Shown in pieces: positions 1-6,010 of a DNA stretch of 12,307 bases. The notes below the pieces were generated by a model, which was not told the DNA's origin, ran no database searches, and saw only the letters and a list, made by a program, of their open reading frames with translations. The DNA is from Pseudomonas sp. Its GTDB lineage: Bacteria > Pseudomonadota > Gammaproteobacteria > Pseudomonadales > Pseudomonadaceae. The number at the start of each line of letters is the position of its first letter. Position 1 is the stretch's first letter. The stretch spans positions 1-12,307 of the forward strand of contig NZ_JASLAW010000233.1 in assembly GCF_030147005.1 (NCBI RefSeq). The letters run 5' to 3'. A program made the position numbers and the translations under genes.

Positions 1-33
1 CCAACTACGATACCGACAAGGAATCGTAGTTGG
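1..33. repeat. 11-bp perfect inverted repeat at the window edge (probable fold-back)
   Basis: The arms CCAACTACGAT (1-11) and ATCGTAGTTGG (23-33) are exact reverse complements around an 11-nt spacer (12-22). Read leftwards, the wzz frame reaches Asn-Tyr-Asp at 31-23 and then runs into TAG. Read rightwards from base 3, the same Asn-Tyr-Asp is followed by Thr-Asp-Lys-Glu-Ser, which resembles the expected Wzz continuation. The end of the gene therefore seems to appear in reversed orientation. Confidence 0.8.
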
Positions 34-640
34 CGCGGGCGGCGTCGATCTTGCCCTTGAGTTCAGTCAGGCGGTTGTTGACGATCACCTTGAGGTCGGC
101 GCCAACTTGCTGCCGCTCTGCAGCAATGGCGTAGTCGACAAACCCGTTGAGAATTTTCACCCCGTCCACGTCAGTCGGGTACTGCAATTCCAGGCGTATG
201 TAGTTGCTCAGCGAGTCGGACTTCTTGGGGTCCGGCAGGATCAGATTGACCGAGTTTCGATTGAAGGCTTCAAAACTCTGCTCCAGGGTTTGCCCAGGCT
301 TCTGGAACGCCTTGAACAGTTCTTCGTGATCCTTGAAGAAGCCCAGGCGAGCCTCGTAAGAGTCCAACTGCGCGCCCACTTTGAGCAACGCATCAGCGGG
401 CGGCAACTTATACACTTCGGAGCGGTTCAAGGCGTCCAGTTCGTTGATCGCCGCAGGCCGCAGCACACTGCTGACCTCATAGGTCTTGGGTGCCAGAAAG
501 GCATACCCCACGCCTAAAACCCCCGCCAGAACCGTACAACCCACGATCAGCTTTTTTTGCCGCCAGATGGCATGAAACAACTCAAACAGATCAATTTCGT
601 CAGACGCTACAGCAGCAGTAGGCGGGGAAGTACGATTCAA
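5..640 (-). CDS. wzz: Wzz O-antigen chain-length determinant, N-terminal part (truncated at window edge)
   Basis: Inner-membrane polysaccharide co-polymerase that sets the modal length of O-antigen made by the Wzy pathway. The 211 visible residues show the Wzz layout: a short cytoplasmic N-terminus with the family stretch IDLFELFHAIWRQKK (16-30), a first membrane helix at about 31-50, then the start of the periplasmic domain, beginning PKTYEVSSVLRP. Full members are much longer and end with a second membrane helix, so the C-terminal half is missing. The start is a TTG at 638-640, preceded at 8 nt by AAGGTG; no nearby ATG fits the family N-terminus. The apparent stop (TAG at 7-5) lies inside an inverted repeat that looks like a fold-back artefact. 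The real frame is trusted only down to about base 23, and the gene probably continues past the left edge. Family assignment is firm; the 3' end is not. Confidence 0.9.
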   Translation of the reverse strand: MNRTSPPTAAVASDEIDLFELFHAIWRQKKLIVGCTVLAGVLGVGYAFLAPKTYEVSSVLRPAAINELDALNRSEVYKLPPADALLKVGAQLDSYEARLGFFKDHEELFKAFQKPGQTLEQSFEAFNRNSVNLILPDPKKSDSLSNYIRLELQYPTDVDGVKILNGFVDYAIAAERQQVGADLKVIVNNRLTELKGKIDAARANYDSLSVS

Positions 641-684
641 AATAAGAACACCTTAAATTAATACTAAAAGGCCATCACTTAAAA

Positions 685-701
685 GAAGCCGTTACGGCTT
701 C
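685..701 (-). promoter_or_regulatory. Hairpin with U-tract in the wzz leader (possible attenuator)
   Basis: GAAGCCG and CGGCTTC form a 7-bp stem around TTA. In the leftward wzz transcript the stem is followed by UUUU, the shape of a weak intrinsic terminator, about 45 nt upstream of the TTG start. It could attenuate wzz transcription, or be the DNA dyad of a regulator. Function is inferred from shape only. Confidence 0.4.
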
Positions 702-742
702 AAAAATCAGGGACAACGCCCTGAGCACGGCGGACCAATGGC

Positions 743-763
743 AGTCTGACCACCTAGTCTGAC
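743..763. repeat. Tandem AGTCTGAC direct repeat upstream of wzz
   Basis: AGTCTGAC occurs at 743-750 and again at 756-763, a 13-bp period. It lies about 105-125 bp upstream of the wzz start. Tandem half-sites of this size can be binding sites for dimeric regulators; no known consensus is recognised. Confidence 0.4.
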
Positions 764-830
764 GAAAAATCCCACTGTTTAAAGGATTATTTCTGCTTTA
801 TGTCAACGGGTAGGCAGAAAGGCCTTTTGG

Positions 831-846
831 TGTGGGATTTATCACA
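831..846. promoter_or_regulatory. CRP/Vfr-like dyad
   Basis: TGTGG-N6-TCACA differs at one base from the CRP/Vfr core TGTGA-N6-TCACA, and the outer palindrome extends to GTGTG/CACAC (830-834 and 843-847). It lies between the divergent genes, about 135 bp upstream of the 981 start and 190 bp upstream of wzz. One match in a non-coding region is suggestive only. Confidence 0.35.
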
Positions 847-875
847 CTACAAGCGTAGCCAATACAACATGAAAA

Positions 876-893
876 AGCTGTCAAATAGCTGTC
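876..893. repeat. AGCTGTC direct repeat, 11-bp period
   Basis: AGCTGTC at 876-882 recurs at 887-893, so the copies sit about one helical turn apart on the same DNA face, about 90 bp upstream of the 981 start codon. It may be a regulator site for the downstream gene; no named regulator can be assigned. Confidence 0.3.
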
Positions 894-980
894 CCATAAA
901 GAAAAAAATCCTACGCCCTGAAGCACCGTCAGATTACAGATACAATTCCCTACCTCGCCCCTCAGCAAAAAGGAAGTTGC

Positions 981-1367
981 ATGCCATCCCCTTCGGTTAC
1001 GGATTTCCACGCCCTCCAAGGCGCCTGGGAGCAAATTGCCCTGGAAGACAGTGGCGTAACCAACCCTGCCGACGCACATAGCGCGCCAGGTGCGATAACC
1101 ACTATCAGTGGGGATACATTTGAAGTGGTCACACTTGAGGGTCATATCCTGCTGGCTGGGCGTTTTGTGCTGGACGCCGACACCACGCCCAAAAGTATTA
1201 CCTGGGTGGACGCCATCGGCGCGGACGCCGGCAAGTCGTTACCGGCCAGCTACCAGCTCGAAGGCGATCATTTTGTATTTATCGCGGCCGATGAAGGCAT
1301 GCCCCGGCCAACCGTATTCAGCACAGGGCCGGGGCAAACCATGCGCACCTTTGTGCGTCGGGCGTGA
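981..1367 (+). CDS. TIGR03067 domain-containing protein (function unknown)
   Basis: A 128-residue protein that is essentially one TIGR03067 domain, first defined from planctomycetes. Matching features are the opening LQGAWEQIALEDSG (about 11-24), the central ITTISGDTFEV followed by LAGRFVLDADTTPKSITW, the GKSLPASYQLEGDHFVF segment, and the closing RPTVFSTGPG with a basic C-terminus. The pattern of alternating beta strands suggests a small lipocalin-like barrel; this is inferred. No signal peptide or membrane segment is visible, so it is probably cytoplasmic. The ATG at 981 has AAGGAAG about 5 nt upstream, which supports the start. It stands alone, with an intrinsic terminator 94 nt after the stop. 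The biochemical role of the family is not known to me. Confidence 0.75.
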   Translation: MPSPSVTDFHALQGAWEQIALEDSGVTNPADAHSAPGAITTISGDTFEVVTLEGHILLAGRFVLDADTTPKSITWVDAIGADAGKSLPASYQLEGDHFVFIAADEGMPRPTVFSTGPGQTMRTFVRRA

Positions 1368-1460
1368 ACGGTGGACTTATCCGGTTTGATCACGGCATTT
1401 TCACAAGGCGTTCACTTTCCGGTCTATAGGGTGAAGCCTACCTACTCCAGTGAATCCCTT

Positions 1461-1488
1461 AGCCCGCCCCTACCGGCGGGCTTTTTTT
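1461..1488 (+). terminator. Rho-independent terminator
   Basis: AGCCCGCC (1461-1468) pairs perfectly with GGCGGGCT (1475-1482) around a 6-nt loop, and the T-run spans 1482-1488. It ends transcription from the TIGR03067 gene and separates it from the following MFS gene. Confidence 0.93.
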
Positions 1489-1641
1489 ACGTGCAGAAAA
1501 TCGCGCCAAGCCCGAGCGCCTGGGTGCGGGGGATATGAGCCCCGGCAAACCTCAGGCGACCGAGAAACTTATTGTCAAGCGCGCAGGTCACTAGCCCAAC
1601 GCGTGTTCAGCCCCTGAACTGCGCTTTTGGAAGGTTCCACC

Positions 1642-2880
1642 GTGGCCCATCACTCAGACCTGCGCACTGCCTTGTCCCTGGACAGCCTGAATTTCTTCCT
1701 CGCGGATGTGCGCGACGGCCTGGGCCCGTACCTGGCGATTTACCTGCTGGCGGTGCACCAATGGGAGCCGGCCAGTATCGGCGTGGTCATGACCGTGGCG
1801 GGCATCGCCGCGCTGGTCACCCAGGGCCCGGCGGGCGCGTTGATCGACCGTACCCGCAGCAAGCGCGCAGTGATTGCACTTGCCGCGCTGCTGGTGACGC
1901 TCAGTTGCCTGATGCTGCCTTTCGTCAGTTCGTTTGGCTGGGTGGCGCTGACCCAGGCCGCCAGCGCCATCGCCGCGTCGGTGTTTGCCCCGGCGATTTC
2001 CGCGATTTCCCTTGGCATCACCGGGCCGCGCGCGTTTACCCGGCGTACCGGGCGCAACGAAACCTTCAATCACGCCGGCAACGCCGTAGCGGCGCTGTTG
2101 GCCGGAGGCCTGGCGTATCTGTTCGGGCCGGTGGTGGTGTTCTACTTGATGGCGTTTATGGCCGTCGCCAGCGTCATCGCGGTCGCTTGCGTCCCGGCCA
2201 AGGCGATCGACCATGAGGTCGCCCGCGGCTTCGACCCGGCGCATCACACCGGCCATGAGCAGCCCTCGGGCCTGAACGTGCTGCTCGCCAACCGTCCGTT
2301 GCTGCTGTTCGCCATTTGCTGCGCGCTGTTTCACCTGGCCAACGCCGCGATGCTGCCGCTGGTCAGCCAGAAGCTGTCGCAGATCAACCTGCAGATGGCC
2401 ACGCCGTTGACCTCGGCCTGCATCGTCGCCGCGCAGTTGGTGATGGTGCCGACGGCGATGCTGGTGGGCGCCAAGGCCGACCTGTGGGGACGCAAGCCGC
2501 TGTTACTGGCCGGCTTCCTGATTCTGCCGCTGCGCGGCATGCTTTACACCTTGTCCAGCGACCCCTACTGGCTGGTTGCCGTGCAGCTGCTCGATGGCAT
2601 CGGCGCCGGCATTTTCGGCGCGTTATTCCCGGTGATCGTCAAGGACCTGACCCAAGGCACCGGCCGCTTCAACGTCAGCCTCGGCGCGCTGTCGACGGTA
2701 TTTGGCCTGGGCGCGGCGCTGAGCAGCAGCCTGGCCGGCTTCGTGGTGCAACTGGCCGGCTACAACGCCGCCTTCCTGACCCTCGCCGGGGTGGCCGCCG
2801 TCGCGTTGCTGCTGGTATGGCTGGCCATGCCGGAGACATTGGCGAAACCATCCTTCGCTCGCCTTACAACTGTCGGCTGA
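1642..2880 (+). CDS. MFS transporter
   Basis: A 412-residue inner-membrane transporter of the major facilitator superfamily with about twelve hydrophobic segments in two halves. Between helices 2 and 3 it has the motif-A loop GALIDRTRSKR (about 65-75). The equivalent loop of the second half, GAKADLWGRK (about 276-285), follows a hydrophilic central linker with many His and Asp residues (about 185-208). The conserved start DSLNFFLADVRDG lies before helix 1. I chose GTG at 1642 because GGAAGG (1629-1634) sits 7 nt upstream; the in-frame TTG at 1627 overlaps that ribosome site. The substrate cannot be told from sequence; efflux of small molecules is a guess. The gene lies after a terminator, so it needs its own promoter in 1489-1641, where I see no clear one. 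No terminator follows before ybiT. Confidence 0.88.
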   Translation: MAHHSDLRTALSLDSLNFFLADVRDGLGPYLAIYLLAVHQWEPASIGVVMTVAGIAALVTQGPAGALIDRTRSKRAVIALAALLVTLSCLMLPFVSSFGWVALTQAASAIAASVFAPAISAISLGITGPRAFTRRTGRNETFNHAGNAVAALLAGGLAYLFGPVVVFYLMAFMAVASVIAVACVPAKAIDHEVARGFDPAHHTGHEQPSGLNVLLANRPLLLFAICCALFHLANAAMLPLVSQKLSQINLQMATPLTSACIVAAQLVMVPTAMLVGAKADLWGRKPLLLAGFLILPLRGMLYTLSSDPYWLVAVQLLDGIGAGIFGALFPVIVKDLTQGTGRFNVSLGALSTVFGLGAALSSSLAGFVVQLAGYNAAFLTLAGVAAVALLLVWLAMPETLAKPSFARLTTVG

Positions 2881-3022
2881 CATATGCGACAATGCGCGCC
2901 AAATTCCAACACACATCCAAAATTTTCCGCTCAGCGACCGGGTTTCGCGCCTTGATGTCGCTGTTGACGCATGCCTGAAGGCGCCTGCCATCACGCTCGC
3001 AACCCATTGATAGGTAAAGTAA

Positions 3023-4609
3023 TTGATCTCCACAGCTAACATCACCATGCAGTTCGGCGCCAAGCCGCTCTTCGAGAACGTCTCGGTCAAGTTCGGCGCC
3101 GGCAACCGCTATGGTTTGATCGGTGCCAACGGTTGCGGCAAGTCGACCTTCATGAAAATCCTTGGCGGCGACCTCGACCCGTCCGGCGGCCAGGTCATGC
3201 TGGAGCCGAACGTGCGCCTGGGTAAGTTGCGCCAGGATCAGTTCGCCTACGAACAATTCACCGTGCTCGACACCGTGATCATGGGCCACGAAGAGCTGTG
3301 GAAGGTCAAGGCTGAGCGCGACCGCATTTACTCGTTGCCGGAAATGAGTGAAGAAGACGGCATGGCCGTGGCCGAGCTGGAAACCGAGTTCGCCGAGATG
3401 GACGGCTACACCGCCGAATCCCGTGCCGGCGAGCTGCTGCTGGGCCTGGGTATTCCACTGGAACAGCATTTCGGCCCGATGAGCGAAGTGTCCCCCGGCT
3501 GGAAACTGCGCGTATTGCTCGCCCAGGCGCTGTTCTCCGACCCGGAAGTGCTGTTGCTCGACGAACCGACCAACCACCTGGACATCAACACCATTCGCTG
3601 GCTGGAAAACATTCTGACCCAGCGTTCCAGCCTGATGATCATCATCTCTCACGACCGTCACTTCCTGAACAGCGTGTGCACCCACATGGCTGACCTGGAC
3701 TACGGCGAGCTGCGCCTGTTCCCGGGCAACTACGACGAGTACATGACCGTGGCGACCCAGTCCCGCGAGCAACTGCTGTCGGACAACGCCAAGAAGAAGG
3801 CGCAAATCACGGAGCTGCAATCCTTCGTCAGCCGCTTCTCGGCCAACGCCTCGAAAGCCAAGCAGGCGACTTCCCGTGCCAAGGCGATCGACAAGATCCA
3901 ACTGGCCGAAGTCAAGCCTTCGAGCCGTGTGAGCCCGTTCATCCGTTTCGAACAGAACAAAAAGCTGCACCGCCAAGCGGTCATGGTCGAAAAGATGGCC
4001 AAGGGTTTTGACGGCAAGCCGTTGTTCAAAGACTTCAGCTTCCAGATCGAAGCCGGCGAGCGCGTGGCGATCATCGGCCCGAACGGTATCGGCAAAACCA
4101 CCCTGCTGCGCACCCTGGTCAACGAACTGACGCCGGATGCCGGCAGCATCAAGTGGACCGATGCTGCGGAACTGGGCTACTACGCTCAGGACCATGCCCA
4201 TGACTTCGAAGACGACGTCACCCTGTTCGACTGGATGGGCCAGTGGACCCAGGGCGAGCAGATGATTCGCGGCACATTGGGCCGCATGCTGTTCTCCAAC
4301 GACGAGATCCAGAAGTCGGTGAAGGTGATCTCCGGTGGTGAACAAGGCCGCATGCTGTTCGGCAAGCTGATCCTGCAAAAGCCGAACGTGCTGATCATGG
4401 ACGAACCGACCAACCACTTGGACATGGAATCCATCGAAGCCCTGAACCTGGCGCTGGAGAACTACCCGGGCACGCTGGTCTTTGTCAGCCACGACCGTGA
4501 GTTCGTATCGTCCCTGGCCACCCGCATCATCGAGTTGAGCGCCAGCGGCGTGATCGACTTCAGCGGCACCTATGACGACTACCTGCGTAGCCAGGGTGTG
4601 GTGTTTTAA
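3023..4609 (+). CDS. ybiT: ABC-F family ATPase YbiT
   Basis: A 528-residue soluble protein with two ATP-binding domains and no membrane segments, an ABC-F translation factor rather than a transporter. NBD1 has Walker A GANGCGKST (34-42), Walker B LLLDEPTNHLD (177-187, catalytic Glu181) and switch His210. NBD2 has Walker A GPNGIGKTT (352-360), signature ISGGE (436-440) and a second DEPTNHLD (Glu461). The inter-domain linker (about 240-310), rich in Lys and Ala with AKKKAQITELQSFVSRFSAN, is the ribosome/tRNA-facing arm of the family. Sequence and length match E. coli YbiT (530 aa) closely. The start is TTG at 3023 with AGGT 7 nt upstream; the resulting ISTANITMQFG lines up with the E. coli start. 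ABC-F proteins act at the ribosomal E site on stalled ribosomes; YbiT's exact task is unsettled. It lies 142 bp after the MFS gene and has its own terminator. Confidence 0.96.
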   Translation: MISTANITMQFGAKPLFENVSVKFGAGNRYGLIGANGCGKSTFMKILGGDLDPSGGQVMLEPNVRLGKLRQDQFAYEQFTVLDTVIMGHEELWKVKAERDRIYSLPEMSEEDGMAVAELETEFAEMDGYTAESRAGELLLGLGIPLEQHFGPMSEVSPGWKLRVLLAQALFSDPEVLLLDEPTNHLDINTIRWLENILTQRSSLMIIISHDRHFLNSVCTHMADLDYGELRLFPGNYDEYMTVATQSREQLLSDNAKKKAQITELQSFVSRFSANASKAKQATSRAKAIDKIQLAEVKPSSRVSPFIRFEQNKKLHRQAVMVEKMAKGFDGKPLFKDFSFQIEAGERVAIIGPNGIGKTTLLRTLVNELTPDAGSIKWTDAAELGYYAQDHAHDFEDDVTLFDWMGQWTQGEQMIRGTLGRMLFSNDEIQKSVKVISGGEQGRMLFGKLILQKPNVLIMDEPTNHLDMESIEALNLALENYPGTLVFVSHDREFVSSLATRIIELSASGVIDFSGTYDDYLRSQGVVF

Positions 4610-4644
4610 GGGCAGCCATTAGCTTTTAGCTGCCAGCGACAAGG

Positions 4645-4675
4645 AAAAGCCCTATTCAATGCAATAGGGCTTTTT
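4645..4675 (+). terminator. Rho-independent terminator of ybiT
   Basis: AAAAGCCCTATT (4645-4656) and AATAGGGCTTTT (4663-4674) form a perfect 12-bp stem with loop CAATGC, ending in a T-run. The A-run on the left means it could also work leftward. A weaker 6-bp hairpin GGCAGC/GCTGCC (4611-4634) lies just after the ybiT stop. Confidence 0.93.
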
Positions 4676-4681
4676 GCTTTT

Positions 4682-4786
4682 CGCGGTAGGAGCAAGCCTG
4701 CTCGCGAAGAACCCGAGCGCACCACGGTGAGCCAGGTTACTTGCGTTATCGTTAACGTTTTTCTCAAGCAAGCTCGCGCCTACAGG
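4682..4786. repeat. Pseudomonas REP pair (BIME-like)
   Basis: The left unit at about 4682-4709 contains GTAGGAGCAAGCCTGCTCG, a small hairpin (GAGCA/TGCTC). An inverted unit at about 4763-4786 reads CCTGTAGGCGCGAGCTTGC on the minus strand, with one arm base diverged. Between them are ACGTTAACGATAACGC-type bases that commonly follow this REP in fluorescent pseudomonads. The pair is extragenic, between the ybiT terminator and an MFS gene, as REPs usually are. Confidence 0.75.
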
Positions 4787-4804
4787 AAGGCGGGTTATGC
4801 CATC

Positions 4805-6010
4805 ATGCCGTCACCACCCGCACGCGAACGAGTGCCCATGCCTGCCGCCGCCTCCTCCCTGTCGATCACCCTGCAGATCGTCTCCATCGTCTTCTATACC
4901 TTTATCGCGTTTATCTGCATCGGCCTGCCGATTGCGGTGATTCCAGGCTATGTGCACGAACATCTGGGCTACAGCGCCGTCGTGGCTGGGGTGACCATCG
5001 GTTCGCAATACCTGGCCACCTTGCTCAGTCGGCCGATGGCCGGGCGCATGTCGGACAACGTCGGCACCAAACGCGCGATTGTGCTGGGCCTGGCTGGCAT
5101 TTTGATCAGCGGTGTGCTGACGTTTATCGCGGTACTGCTGGAAGGCATGCCGGCGCTGAGCCTGGCTGTCCTGATTGCTGGTCGGCTGTTGCTGGGGGTG
5201 GCTCAGGGCCTGATCGGCGTGGGCACCATCAGTTGGTGCATGGGCGCGGTCGGCACCGAACACACGGCCCGTTCGATTTCCTGGAACGGCATCGCCTCCT
5301 ACGGTGCCATTGCCATTGGCGCGCCGCTGGGGGTGGTGATGGTGGCCGACTATGGCTTCGCCAGCCTGGGGCTTTCGCTGACGGGCCTGGCCGCGCTGGG
5401 CCTGGTGCTGATTCGCAATAAACCTTCGGTACCGGTGGTGCGCGGCGAGCGCCTGCCGTTCCGGTCGGTGTTCGGCCGTATCGCACCGTTCGGTGCCAGC
5501 CTGTGCCTGGCCTCGATCGGCTACGGCACGCTGACCACCTTCATTACCTTGTATTACCTCAATCGAGGCTGGGCCGGCGCGGCGTACTGCCTGACGGTAT
5601 TCGGCGTGTGTTTTATCCTGTCGCGCCTGGTGTTTATTTCCGCGATCAGCCGCGTGGGCGGTTTCACCGCCGCCATCGCCTGCATGCTCATCGAAACCCT
5701 CGGCCTTACGTTGTTGTGGTTGGCGCCGTCGACCGGCGTGGCGCTGGTCGGCGCCGGGCTGACCGGTTTCGGCTTGTCGCTGGTCTACCCGGCGCTCGGG
5801 GTGGAGGCCATCAAGCGCGTGCCGGACAGTAGCCGGGGCGCCGGGCTGAGTGCGTATGCGGTGTTTTTCGACCTGGCCCTGGCGATTGCCGGGCCGTTGA
5901 TGGGCGCGGTGGCGCTGAACCTCGGCTACGGCTGGATCTTCTTCTGCGCGGCGCTACTGTCAGTGACCGCGCTGGCACTGACCGTGCTGCTCAAGCGTCG
6001 CGCTTATTGA
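4805..6010 (+). CDS. MFS transporter, YhhS/YfcJ (UPF0226) family
   Basis: A 401-residue inner-membrane major facilitator. It closely resembles E. coli YhhS and YfcJ: LQIVSIVFYTF then IGLPIAVIPGYVH (39-51), SQYLATLLSRPMAGRMSDNVGTKR across motif A (about 67-90), ISWNGIASYGAIAIGAPLGV in helix 5, LPFRSVFGRI after the central loop, and GFGLSLVYPALGVEAIKRVP in the second half. About twelve membrane helices are expected. Members are putative drug or metabolite exporters; YhhS has been linked to glyphosate tolerance in E. coli, but no substrate is shown here. The frame is open back to a GTG at 4727, but that extension reads through the REP pair and is rejected. ATG 4805 is the first start outside it; GGAAGG lies 14 nt upstream, rather far, so ATG 4838 is also possible. 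The 3' end overlaps the convergent hydrolase by 7 nt. Confidence 0.88.
   Translation: MPSPPARERVPMPAAASSLSITLQIVSIVFYTFIAFICIGLPIAVIPGYVHEHLGYSAVVAGVTIGSQYLATLLSRPMAGRMSDNVGTKRAIVLGLAGILISGVLTFIAVLLEGMPALSLAVLIAGRLLLGVAQGLIGVGTISWCMGAVGTEHTARSISWNGIASYGAIAIGAPLGVVMVADYGFASLGLSLTGLAALGLVLIRNKPSVPVVRGERLPFRSVFGRIAPFGASLCLASIGYGTLTTFITLYYLNRGWAGAAYCLTVFGVCFILSRLVFISAISRVGGFTAAIACMLIETLGLTLLWLAPSTGVALVGAGLTGFGLSLVYPALGVEAIKRVPDSSRGAGLSAYAVFFDLALAIAGPLMGAVALNLGYGWIFFCAALLSVTALALTVLLKRRAY

Larger units (their letters stand above)
641..980. other. 340-bp non-coding region between divergent wzz and the TIGR03067 gene
   Basis: This stretch separates two outward-reading genes, so it should hold the leaders and promoters of both. 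It is more AT-rich than the flanking coding DNA. I see a hairpin close to wzz, two pairs of short direct repeats and one CRP/Vfr-like dyad, listed separately. I do not see a convincing sigma-70 promoter for either gene, nor a JUMPstart/ops element in the wzz leader. Short open frames here (800-1081 plus, 798-1145 minus) match no family I recognise. Confidence 0.7.

Noticed and set aside
641..980. JUMPstart/ops element in the wzz leader
   Set aside because: No GGCGGTAG-type ops core is present; GGCGG at 729-733 is not followed by the required bases.
798..1145. 115-codon minus-strand and 93-codon plus-strand frames in the wzz/TIGR03067 intergenic region
   Set aside because: No ribosome site or family resemblance; both overlap the real 981 gene in other frames.
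2864..4492. 542-codon minus-strand open frame opposite ybiT
   Set aside because: The translation is rich in His, Gln, Val and Leu with no domain, as expected from the antisense of a GC-rich gene. The plus strand encodes an unmistakable ABC-F protein.
3023..4609. Degenerate ABC signature SPGW in the first nucleotide-binding domain of YbiT as a defect
   Set aside because: E. coli YbiT has the same PGW form, so it is a family trait rather than decay.
4727..4804. N-terminal extension of the YhhS-like transporter from GTG 4727
   Set aside because: It is encoded by the REP pair and is absent from the family's usual N-terminus.
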